A DNA stretch of 6,456 nt from a bacterium (GTDB lineage Bacteria > Patescibacteriota > Minisyncoccia > Minisyncoccales > PEYH01). Below the pieces are notes generated by a model, which ran no database searches, was not told where the DNA came from, and saw only the letters and a program-made list of their open reading frames with translations. Each line of letters begins with the position of its first letter. Positions within the stretch are counted from its first letter, which is position 1. Below are positions 1-5,194 of this stretch, piece after piece. The translations under genes were made by a program, and so were the position numbers. The stretch covers positions 1 through 6,456 of the forward strand of contig JAGHAC010000020.1 of assembly GCA_021161645.1 (NCBI GenBank), written 5' to 3'.

Positions 1-60
1 AATTTTGATATTCCAAAAGAAGACTTTAAATTAAATTTAAAGAAGAGCGAGGAGTTATAA
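1..60 (+). CDS. 3' end of an upstream gene (partial, unidentified)
   Basis: Frame 1 is open from the window edge and ends at a TAA at 58-60, giving 19 residues rich in Lys and Glu (ending KKSEEL). A charged, polar tail of this kind is common at the C-terminus of a soluble or membrane-anchored protein. Too little is visible to name a family. The frame lies just upstream of a small plus-strand ORF and the terminator at 240-275, which fits the end of a transcription unit. A chance open frame of 20 codons cannot be excluded. Confidence 0.5.
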   Translation, partial: NFDIPKEDFKLNLKKSEEL

Positions 61-124
61 ACTTGTAGAACGAAGCAAAAAACAAAGGTCGAAGTTAAAA
101 AGTTAATTTATCAAAACCAAAACT

Positions 125-217
125 ATGAGCACAATTCTTTGGGTAGTAATAGGAGTAGTTGTGATAGCTATTGCCTATCTTATCTGGGCTTATTTTAGCA
201 AAAAATGGCCCTTTTAG
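125..217 (+). CDS. Small single-pass membrane protein (30 aa)
   Basis: ATG at 125 and TAG at 215-217 enclose 30 codons. Residues 4-24 are an uninterrupted hydrophobic stretch of Ile, Val, Ala, Leu and Trp, long enough for one transmembrane helix. A short basic, aromatic tail (SKKWPF) follows, which would place the C-terminus in the cytoplasm by the positive-inside rule. No family is recognised. The gene lies 64 bases after the upstream stop codon and just before a strong terminator, so it is probably the last gene of that unit. No good Shine-Dalgarno sequence precedes the ATG, which lowers confidence. The coherent helix with a basic stop-transfer end argues against a chance ORF. Confidence 0.5.
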   Translation: MSTILWVVIGVVVIAIAYLIWAYFSKKWPF

Positions 218-239
218 TAGAAAAAGAAGAGAAAAACAA

Positions 240-275
240 AAAAAGGCCTCACTCTCACTGGAGTGAGGCCTTTTT
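240..275. terminator. Bidirectional intrinsic terminator between convergent genes
   Basis: GGCCTCACTC (245-254) pairs perfectly with GAGTGAGGCC (261-270) around a 6-base loop. Flanking A and T runs extend the stem to about 15 bp. Reading plus, the stem is followed by TTTTT (271-275). Reading minus, it is followed by a longer T-rich run, so it can stop transcription from both sides. It serves the upstream plus-strand unit and the minus-strand DUF502 gene. The DUF502 stop codon (255-257) lies in the loop, and its last four sense codons (ASLQ) come from the stem and the adjacent loop bases. Confidence 0.93.
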
Positions 276-869
276 AAATTCCCTTTCTTTCAAGATTTCA
301 TTAGGTCCCTTAGCCCCGTATGTACTTTCAAAAGTCAAAAACTGAGAGACAGAGAAGTTCTCCATAACGCTTACTTTTTCAGAAGAAACTAGTAAAACAA
401 AACCTGTAAACGGTAAAGGAGAGTTAGGAATAAATACTTTAACCTTCTTTTCTGGCTTTTCGTTTTCATCATTATTAATTGGGAGCTCTCCTATAAGGAT
501 GCCGAACAACGAAAGATCTCCAAATTTTACTGAAACGACTCTTCTCCCTCGAAGCATTTGAGGTAATTCTTGCCCTTTTTGTATTGCAAAAACCCTTTTT
601 AAAAGGGGCATTTTAAACAAGATTTTCTTTACACGCTTTACAGGGTGCAAAAACTCGATTAAACATCCTGTTGCGCCTATAAGCAAGATCATTAGAAAGA
701 ACGAAATCACTTCCTGAGTTACCGGAGAGACTCCCGGTAATAATGTTACTACCAATGGTAAGAAAATCTCTGTGAGAGTCTTCAATGCTGCAACTATAAC
801 ATAAATAAGAATGCCTACAGGGAGACCTATCAATAAACCCTTTCCTATTCGCTCTAAAGAAACCTTCAT
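255..869 (-). CDS. DUF502 family inner-membrane protein
   Basis: The 204-residue product has the DUF502 layout. There is a basic N-terminus, a membrane helix at about residues 11-29, a hydrophobic hairpin region, and a second helix at about 52-72. A basic stretch with an MPLLKRVFAIQK-like segment at 87-98 follows, corresponding to the family's 'IPLVRSIY' region. A soluble beta-rich domain contains the family signature FIPNSPLPFTGFVLLV (147-162). The role of the family is not established. It is conserved in many bacteria and its soluble domain probably faces the cytoplasm. I place the start at the ATG at 867-869, not at the in-frame ATG 39 bases upstream, because an AAAGGAGG ribosome site sits four bases before it. 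The C-terminal codons run into the terminator. The gene is monocistronic, with its own consensus promoter (918-946). Confidence 0.9.
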   Translation of the reverse strand: MKVSLERIGKGLLIGLPVGILIYVIVAALKTLTEIFLPLVVTLLPGVSPVTQEVISFFLMILLIGATGCLIEFLHPVKRVKKILFKMPLLKRVFAIQKGQELPQMLRGRRVVSVKFGDLSLFGILIGELPINNDENEKPEKKVKVFIPNSPLPFTGFVLLVSSEKVSVMENFSVSQFLTFESTYGAKGPNEILKEREFKKASLQ

Positions 870-873
870 TCTA

Positions 874-881
874 CCTCCTTT
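874..881 (-). promoter_or_regulatory. Strong ribosome binding site deciding the DUF502 start
   Basis: The minus strand reads AAAGGAGG here, then four bases, then ATG (869-867). This is the best Shine-Dalgarno match in front of a gene in the window. It favours the 204-residue product over the longer reading that starts at 908. Confidence 0.88.
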
Positions 882-917
882 CTTTAAGTTAAAATTGCGA
901 ATGTGCAAGATGACTCT

Positions 918-946
918 ATTATATAATTAAAATAATTATTTGTCAA
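918..946 (-). promoter_or_regulatory. Perfect-consensus sigma-70 promoter of the DUF502 gene
   Basis: On the minus strand, TTGACA (946-941) is followed by exactly 17 A/T bases and then TATAAT (923-918). Both boxes and the spacing match the housekeeping consensus with no mismatch. Transcription should begin near 911, giving a 5' UTR of about 40 bases that carries the ribosome site. Just upstream (956-974) is an imperfect palindrome with arms TTGGT and ACCAA, a possible but unproven protein-binding site. Confidence 0.92.
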
Positions 947-1046
947 AAATGTGTCTTGGTCACTGTGATACCAACCATTTAGAAAAGATTAAAAAGCTAT
1001 GAAAGGAAGATATTTTAGAAGGCATATTATTTCCCTACTCAAATTA

Positions 1047-1055
1047 TGGTATAAT
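1047..1055 (+). promoter_or_regulatory. Extended -10 promoter of the HD-domain gene and following operon
   Basis: TGGTATAAT combines a TG at the extended -10 position with a perfect TATAAT at 1050-1055. The -35 region around 1027-1032 (TTATTT) is poor, which is typical of extended -10 promoters. Transcription would begin near 1062, leaving a leader of about 18 bases before the ATG at 1080. It is divergent from the DUF502 promoter. It is the only clear promoter upstream of the gene run ending at 4878. Confidence 0.78.
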
Positions 1056-1079
1056 GAAATAAATTATTAACCATAAGAG

Positions 1080-1742
1080 ATGATTACATTAGAGGAAGTC
1101 AAGAGCAATAAAACAATTCTTGCTTTTATTAATCAAAGCTCTAAGGCTTTAAGTATTTATCATTATACTGATCATGGAATAGGCCATGTAACTTTGGTAG
1201 CAGATAGAGCCAGAGAATTAGCCAAAAAAGTTGGGCTTTCTTCAAAAAATCAAGAACTCTCAGCAATTGCGGGTTTCTGTCACGATATGGGAAACTTTCT
1301 GGAAAGAAAAAATCACGAATACTGGGGAGCCTTATTGTTTCAGGGAGTTTTTCAAGACAAAATGCCGCCAAAAGATTTGGCAGTAGTAATGCAGGCAATA
1401 GCTAATCACGATGATTATTATGCAAAGATATTAAACCCAGTGGCTGCTGTTTTGATTTTAGCTGACAAGTCAGATGTAAGAAGAAGCAGGGTGATTGTAA
1501 AGGACAAGAAAATTATTGAACAGGATATTCATAACCGAGTAAATTTTGCCGTTATTGATAACAACTTCAAAGCTGATCCTTTGCGAAAAAGAATTATTTT
1601 GCAACTTAAAATAGATACAAAATTTGTTCCTGTTATGGAATATTTTGAAATTTTTACCGAAAGAATGGTCCAATGTCGTAAAGCGGCTAAATTTTTAGAT
1701 TATAAGTTTACTTTAATTATTAATAACTTCAAGCTTCTTTAG
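1080..1742 (+). CDS. HD-domain metal-dependent phosphohydrolase
   Basis: The 220-residue protein carries the metal ligands of an HD-superfamily phosphohydrolase in order. These are H36 (in GIGHV), the H68-D69 doublet (in FCHDMGN), H79 (in KNHEYWG), H110 (in ANHDD) and D129 (in ILADKSD). Enzymes with this site usually hydrolyse nucleotide phosphates or cyclic dinucleotides with one or two divalent metals in the cytoplasm. The substrate cannot be read here. No GYP signature of the HD-GYP class and no membrane segment are present. The ADKSDVRRSRV segment and the roughly 80-residue C-terminal extension resemble stand-alone HD proteins of Gram-positive and uncultured bacteria. The start follows an extended -10 promoter at short distance and lacks a strong ribosome site. 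It heads the run of genes to 4878, 34 bases before the next one. Confidence 0.85.
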   Translation: MITLEEVKSNKTILAFINQSSKALSIYHYTDHGIGHVTLVADRARELAKKVGLSSKNQELSAIAGFCHDMGNFLERKNHEYWGALLFQGVFQDKMPPKDLAVVMQAIANHDDYYAKILNPVAAVLILADKSDVRRSRVIVKDKKIIEQDIHNRVNFAVIDNNFKADPLRKRIILQLKIDTKFVPVMEYFEIFTERMVQCRKAAKFLDYKFTLIINNFKLL

Positions 1743-1776
1743 AGGGATAAAAATACTCAATTCAGATGCCGAGATC

Positions 1777-2586
1777 ATGATCAATAAAAAAATATTTCTT
1801 CCTGTAATTTTTTTTGAAGAAGATCCGCATAACCCAGAAGTTCAAGAGAAAGCTTCTTTGCTAAAATTTCCCACTATTTTGTTTTTGGCTGCTAATAGCT
1901 TAGAGGAGTTTTACTTTTTAAGGGAAAAATATTTAGAAATAAATCCTGACTTAGAGATTGCTTGGTGGCCTATATTTAAATCTGTTTGGCTTTCTCCCTT
2001 TACCAAACCCCAAGAAATAAAAAAAATTATTAGTGATCTATTATTAAAAAAAGAAAAAGACGAAAAGCTAAAGATGCTTTTAGATTTAGAATTGCCTTTT
2101 TTGCGTCCCCAGTATTTTATCATCGGTCTTTTTTATTTTATTAAAAGCAAAAAACTGATTGCCGAGCTTATTAAGAAGGCAGAGAAAATAAATGTAGAAA
2201 TTTTTAGTTTTGAATATCATCCCCATATTTTTATTTTTCCAAAACTGCTTGAAATTTTAGGCTTAACTTTTTTAGAGCTGAGTTGCGATTATAAAAGGAT
2301 TGTTGCTGCTTATACTAGTTCCGTTCCTCTAGGTTTTCGTCAAATAATAAAAAAATCGGTACTCTATGCTTGGCGAAAAAAGAAAAGAGAAATGTTTGTA
2401 GGCGTGGGATTACTTGCTCCTGGAAGAATCAATATAGAGAGAAGAATTAGCGTTAAAGGTATTGAGAAAGATATAAAATATTTTTTAAAGAGGGGAATTG
2501 ACAAATTTGCCTTTTTCAGGCTGGGTGGTCTTAATAGAAATTATCTGGAAGTAATTAAAAAATATTTGCCGGATAACTATGTATAA
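1777..2586 (+). CDS. Unrecognised protein, probable alpha/beta (TIM-barrel-like) fold
   Basis: I do not recognise the family of this 269-residue protein. It shows a regular alternation of short hydrophobic strands and helices. Strand-like segments lie at about residues 5-13, 32-39, 58-66, 98-106, 139-148, 205-213 and 243-250, and most end in charged or polar residues. This is the look of a (beta/alpha)8 barrel. Possible active-site residues at strand ends include D103 and E105 (LLDLELP), E146 and H148 (FEYHPH) and the WWP at 63-65. A SPF motif at 73-75 and a RLGGL segment at 248-252 near the end may also matter. No signal peptide or certain membrane helix is present, although several parts are very hydrophobic. 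The ATG is weakly supported (only a GAG nearby). The last eight bases overlap the start of the membrane protein gene, so the two are probably translated together. A role with the downstream AmmeMemoRadiSam genes is inferred from position only. Confidence 0.8.
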   Translation: MINKKIFLPVIFFEEDPHNPEVQEKASLLKFPTILFLAANSLEEFYFLREKYLEINPDLEIAWWPIFKSVWLSPFTKPQEIKKIISDLLLKKEKDEKLKMLLDLELPFLRPQYFIIGLFYFIKSKKLIAELIKKAEKINVEIFSFEYHPHIFIFPKLLEILGLTFLELSCDYKRIVAAYTSSVPLGFRQIIKKSVLYAWRKKKREMFVGVGLLAPGRINIERRISVKGIEKDIKYFLKRGIDKFAFFRLGGLNRNYLEVIKKYLPDNYV

Positions 2587-3283
2587 CTATTGGTTTTCAG
2601 TAATTGATTCCTTTATCGATGGGACAATTTTTTTAATGACAACCGTTTTTATTTTTTTTCCAAAAAGGAAGAAGTTAACCAAAGATCATATTTTAATGAT
2701 TATTTTTTGGTCTGCGATAAGTCTAGTATTTTTCTTAAATGGCGTTCAAATGTATCTATTTGCCCATAAGAACCTTCCCATCTCTTATTTAATACTACGA
2801 TGCGAAATGGCAATAATGATTTTTCAGAGCTGGATAGGTGCTTACTTTTTTATCTCTAAACTATTTGCCTCAAATCTGCTAAAAAAAATAACTCTTTTTT
2901 TCACCACGATTTTCTCATGGATTATTTTATATGCTTTCTTGTTTGTGGCACGGCCCGCAACAGAATTTGGAGAATTGAGACTTAAACTTCCCAATCAGAC
3001 AACAGTAACTTATCTTACTGCTCTGCTTTTAGCCATCTTTAACTTTTTACTTTTTGTAATTTTATGGAAAGAATTCAAAAGAGGAGTAATAAGTTGGGAG
3101 AGATTAGCTCCATTTTATCGGATTGTGGCAATTGGTATTTTTGGGGCAGTTTCTTTTTTAAGAATCCTTTATCTGTTTCCTCATCCTTGGTATCTTCGTA
3201 TTTTTTATCTTCTACTCCCTTATCTAAATTATTTAGCAAGTAAAGAGGAGAAAAAGAATGAAAAAGGAGACAATTTTGTATAA
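2579..3283 (+). CDS. Unrecognised seven-helix integral membrane protein
   Basis: The 234-residue product is mostly hydrophobic, with about seven predicted transmembrane segments near residues 6-28, 37-61, 67-95, 100-124, 143-165, 179-200 and 203-220. Basic loops such as PKRKK (28-32) and WKEFKR (163-168) and a charged Lys/Glu tail mark the likely cytoplasmic sides. The topology resembles the seven-helix sensor modules found at the N-terminus of some signalling proteins, but no kinase, cyclase or other output domain is attached. I cannot name a family. The start codon lies within the end of the preceding gene (8-base overlap), and its last 26 bases overlap amrS. It is therefore held tightly between the barrel-like protein and the radical SAM enzyme. 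A sensor, a transporter or a membrane anchor for the neighbours are all possible. Confidence 0.85.
   Translation: MYNYWFSVIDSFIDGTIFLMTTVFIFFPKRKKLTKDHILMIIFWSAISLVFFLNGVQMYLFAHKNLPISYLILRCEMAIMIFQSWIGAYFFISKLFASNLLKKITLFFTTIFSWIILYAFLFVARPATEFGELRLKLPNQTTVTYLTALLLAIFNFLLFVILWKEFKRGVISWERLAPFYRIVAIGIFGAVSFLRILYLFPHPWYLRIFYLLLPYLNYLASKEEKKNEKGDNFV
3244..3250 (+). promoter_or_regulatory. Ribosome binding site of amrS inside the preceding gene
   Basis: AGAGGAG lies seven bases before the ATG at 3258 and inside the coding end of the membrane protein gene. It supports this start for amrS and hence the 26-base overlap. Confidence 0.8.
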
Positions 3284-4274
3284 AACCCTTAAAGACCAAA
3301 AAGCGCAGTGTTTAAACTGCGCGCATTATTGTGTTTTACAGGAAAACCAAAAGGGAATTTGCGGAACGCGGAAAAATATCGAGGGGAAAATTTTTTCTTT
3401 AAACTATGGCAAAATTTGCGCCTTGAGCGTAGATCCTATTGAAAAAAAACCACTTTTTCACTTTCTTCCTGGAACATCCACTCTTTCGGTTGCTTCGGTT
3501 GGCTGTAATTTTGCTTGTGCTTCTTGTCAGAATTGGCAGATTTCTCAAGCTCCAAAGATAGGTAAAATTTTCGGAGAAGAAATTACCCCTCAGAAAATTG
3601 TAGATCTCGCCTTACAAAAAAGGCTAAAATCAATTTCTTATACCTATACTGAGCCGACTATTTTTTCTGATTTCGCTCTTGACACAATGAAACTGGCAAA
3701 AAAGAAAGGTTTAAAAAATGTTTGGGTTTCGAACGGGTTTTGGTCGAAGGAGCTTTTTGAGACAATTTCACCTTTTTTAGATGCAGTAAATATAGATCTA
3801 AAAAGCTTTGAAGATCAATTTTATATCAAGTATTGCAATGCAAGATTACAACCAGTATTAGACACTTTAAAAAGAATTGTTTCTAAAGAAATTTGGTTAG
3901 AAATTACTACTTTAGTTATTCCTACTCTTAATGATAGAGTAGAAATTTTTCAAGAGATAGCTCGATTTATTAAAGAAGAGCTTAAATCTGAGATTCCTTG
4001 GCATATTACCCAGTTTTCTGGTGCTATTTCTTGGAGGTTAAAAAATTTGCCAGATACACCTCCACAAACTCTTCTTTCAGCTCGTGAGATAGGATTAAAA
4101 GAGGGCTTGAAATATGTTTATACCGGCAATATTCCCGGGCTTGCGGGAGAAAATACTTTTTGTCCGCAATGTGGGACAAAGATTATAGAAAGAGTGGGTT
4201 ATAACATTAAAAGATATGATAAAAAGGGAAGATGTCCCCAATGTGGAGCTAGGATTGATTTAATTTTAGAATAA
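3258..4274 (+). CDS. amrS: AmmeMemoRadiSam system radical SAM enzyme
   Basis: This 338-residue protein matches the full length and order of AmrS. An N-terminal cysteine cluster (C18, C21, C25, C35) resembles a metal site. The segment DPIEKKPLFHFLPGT (59-73) is highly typical of the family. The radical SAM motif follows as C83-x3-C87-x2-C90 within VGCNFACASCQNWQISQ, binding a [4Fe-4S] cluster that cleaves S-adenosylmethionine. The YTEPT and VSNGFWS segments and the NIDLKSF strand belong to the radical SAM barrel. The C-terminus carries a zinc-ribbon-like pair of CPQCG motifs (C302/C305 and C326/C329). The family resembles pyruvate formate-lyase activating enzymes and is found with AMMECR1 and Memo/LigB-like proteins. 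I do not know its substrate to be established. The gene starts within the membrane protein gene and ends one base before the LigB-like gene. Confidence 0.96.
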   Translation: MKKETILYKTLKDQKAQCLNCAHYCVLQENQKGICGTRKNIEGKIFSLNYGKICALSVDPIEKKPLFHFLPGTSTLSVASVGCNFACASCQNWQISQAPKIGKIFGEEITPQKIVDLALQKRLKSISYTYTEPTIFSDFALDTMKLAKKKGLKNVWVSNGFWSKELFETISPFLDAVNIDLKSFEDQFYIKYCNARLQPVLDTLKRIVSKEIWLEITTLVIPTLNDRVEIFQEIARFIKEELKSEIPWHITQFSGAISWRLKNLPDTPPQTLLSAREIGLKEGLKYVYTGNIPGLAGENTFCPQCGTKIIERVGYNIKRYDKKGRCPQCGARIDLILE

Positions 4275-4275
4275 T

Positions 4276-4878
4276 ATGAAAGAAATTGTTTTTGCCGCCA
4301 TATCGCCTCATCCGCCTATTATTCTTCCAACTGTTGGATCTACAAAAGAGAGGAAACAAGTTGCAAAAACAATAAACTCTTTAGAATACTTAGGAGAGAA
4401 AATAAGAGAGATTTCTCCTAACAAAATCATAATTTCCTCTCCTCACCCAGATTGGGGCTTTGATGTCCCTTTATTTTTTTTAGCGAAAAATTTTAAAGGA
4501 GAAATAAAGAAAATATTAGTCGGTTTAGGTGAGCCCCGTGATTATTTTGAAAAAGGAAAAGATTTCCAAGTAGGAGAGGGAAGAATAGCTGTAATTGCTT
4601 CAGGCGATCTTTCTCATTGTCTTCGAAAAGACGGTCCTTATGCGTTTCATCCAGATGGTCCAAACTTTGATAAAGAATTTATTGATGCTTTAAAGAAAAA
4701 AGATTTGGAAAAGATTTTTAAACTTGACAAATTATATCCACAAGCTGCAGAATGTGGTTTGCGATCTTTTTGTTTTACCTTGGGAGTTTTGGAAGGGAGT
4801 CATATTGATTGGTACCCGAAGATTTTGTCGTATGAGGCTCCTTTTGGGGTAGGGTATCTAGTAGCCAAGCTTTTATGA
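4276..4878 (+). CDS. Compact LigB/DODA-like protein of the AmmeMemoRadiSam system
   Basis: The 200-residue sequence matches the extradiol-dioxygenase-like (class III, LigB fold) domain that in many genomes is the N-terminal half of AMMECR1 fusion proteins. The family core is present: H12 (ISPHPPI), H57 (SSPHP), H114 (ASGDLSH) and E159 (AECGLRS). These correspond to the two metal histidines, the catalytic histidine and the metal glutamate of LigB-type enzymes. The GPYAFHPDGPNFD and SYEAPFGVGY segments are also typical. It is shorter than the roughly 260 residues usual for this domain. SSPHP runs almost directly into DWGFDVPLFFL, so the middle segment is missing and the usual LDHG reads DWG. 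It starts one base after amrS with no good ribosome site, implying coupled translation. No classical Memo protein (AmrB) is present in the window. Confidence 0.88.
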   Translation: MKEIVFAAISPHPPIILPTVGSTKERKQVAKTINSLEYLGEKIREISPNKIIISSPHPDWGFDVPLFFLAKNFKGEIKKILVGLGEPRDYFEKGKDFQVGEGRIAVIASGDLSHCLRKDGPYAFHPDGPNFDKEFIDALKKKDLEKIFKLDKLYPQAAECGLRSFCFTLGVLEGSHIDWYPKILSYEAPFGVGYLVAKLL

Positions 4879-4897
4879 AGTTTAACAATAAGGGGTC

Positions 4898-4926
4898 TTG
4901 ACAAAATTATTGAGTTGGAGTAATAT
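4898..4926 (+). promoter_or_regulatory. Promoter of the candidate structured RNA
   Basis: TTGACA (4898-4903, perfect -35) is followed by a 17-base spacer and TAATAT (4921-4926, four of six -10 matches). It lies 20 bases after the stop codon of the LigB-like gene and would start RNA near 4931-4934. No terminator separates it from the upstream operon, so readthrough could also produce the RNA as a 3' UTR. Confidence 0.75.
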
Positions 4927-5033
4927 AAAAGTACCGAAAGGAGGCCCCGGAAAGAGCGGGAGGAGGAGTCACCCTTTTTGTGTGTTTCTCTCCGCACACG
5001 CCTGTTAGTGGCTCCTCCTCCGCTCCCAAGCCC

Positions 5034-5089
5034 TTTCTTTGTTCTTTGTTCTTTGTTCTTTAATTCTTAGTTCTTTTTCTTTCTTGTTC
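5034..5089 (+). repeat. Degenerate tandem heptamer tract (GTTCTTT type)
   Basis: Three perfect copies of GTTCTTT occupy 5041-5061. In the same 7-base phase, imperfect copies (TTTCTTT, AATTCTT, AGTTCTT, TTTCTTT, CTTGTTC) extend from 5034 to 5089. The tract is almost free of G, so in the RNA it would be largely unpaired. It lies between the long hairpin and the closing strand of the candidate ncRNA. Confidence 0.75.
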
Positions 5090-5109
5090 ACTAGTACCTC
5101 CTTACAGGG

Positions 5110-5151
5110 GCCCCGGCCGAGTATTCTTAACTAACGGCTGGGGCTTTTTTT
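5110..5151 (+). terminator. Intrinsic terminator of the candidate RNA
   Basis: GCCCCGGCCG (5110-5119) pairs with CGGCTGGGGC (5135-5144) in ten pairs, one of them G-U, around a 15-base loop. Seven T residues follow at once (5145-5151). It would also stop any transcript reading through from the amrS operon. Confidence 0.9.
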
Positions 5152-5153
5152 AT

Positions 5154-5183
5154 TTGACCATAAAGAGGGACACATCATATACT
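5154..5183 (+). promoter_or_regulatory. Promoter of amrA, giving a nearly leaderless mRNA
   Basis: TTGACC (5154-5159) and TATACT (5178-5183) are each five of six matches to consensus and lie 18 bases apart. The expected start near 5190 is only about five bases before the ATG at 5195. No ribosome site lies at a usable distance; the nearest purine run (AGAGGG, 5164-5169) is too far from the ATG and upstream of the expected start. Confidence 0.7.
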
Positions 5184-5194
5184 GAATATAGAAT

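Larger units (their letters stand above)
4931..5151 (+). ncRNA. Candidate structured non-coding RNA of unknown family
   Basis: This stretch is clearly richer in G and C than the AT-rich genes on either side and is bounded by a promoter and an intrinsic terminator. Three helices can be paired by eye. AAGGAGG (4938-4944) with CCTCCTT (5097-5103) closes the molecule. A long hairpin pairs 4954-4972 with 5008-5025 in 18 pairs, with one bulged G at 4960 and one G-U. Inside its loop, GTGTG (4980-4984) pairs with CACAC (4995-4999). A pyrimidine-rich tract nearly free of G (5026-5090) follows the hairpin. The terminator hairpin at 5110-5144 ends the RNA. I find no hallmark of SRP RNA, tmRNA or RNase P RNA. 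It could instead be a regulated leader of amrA, since the terminator precedes that gene by 43 bases. No convincing coding frame is present. Confidence 0.65.

Noticed and set aside
870..908. Thirteen-residue N-terminal extension of the DUF502 protein
   Set aside because: The internal ATG at 867-869 has a near-perfect ribosome site at 874-881, and the predicted transcript starts near 911, leaving almost no leader for the longer start.
999..1073. Short plus-strand ORF (23 codons) in the divergent promoter region
   Set aside because: It has no ribosome site, no recognisable protein features, and it runs through the -10 box of the HD gene promoter.
1141..2123. Antisense ORFs opposite the HD and barrel-like genes (1141-1398, 1470-1673, 1911-2123)
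   Set aside because: Their translations look like reverse-complement shadows of convincing plus-strand genes, with no domains, no ribosome sites and no promoters.
3075..3299. Antisense ORF across the membrane protein/amrS junction
   Set aside because: It overlaps two well-supported genes on the other strand and shows no protein features of its own.
4800..4997. Minus-strand ORF over the end of the LigB-like gene and the RNA promoter
   Set aside because: It begins inside the loop of the long hairpin and ends in a well-supported gene; there is no ribosome site or recognisable motif.
4980..5063. GTG-initiated frame of 27 codons inside the candidate RNA, after GGAGGAGG
   Set aside because: The purine run is paired in the long hairpin and is too far from the GTG, and the translation is low-complexity, driven by the repeats.
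5034..5089. CRISPR array or mobile-element repeat
   Set aside because: The unit is only seven bases with no spacers, and no cas gene or transposase is present.
4931..5151. Assignment to SRP RNA, tmRNA, RNase P RNA or 6S RNA
   Set aside because: The SRP apical GGAAG/AGCAG region, the tmRNA tRNA-like TTCGAAT-type end and the RNase P core motifs are absent. 6S RNA is mainly structural and cannot be excluded by eye, but nothing specifically supports it.
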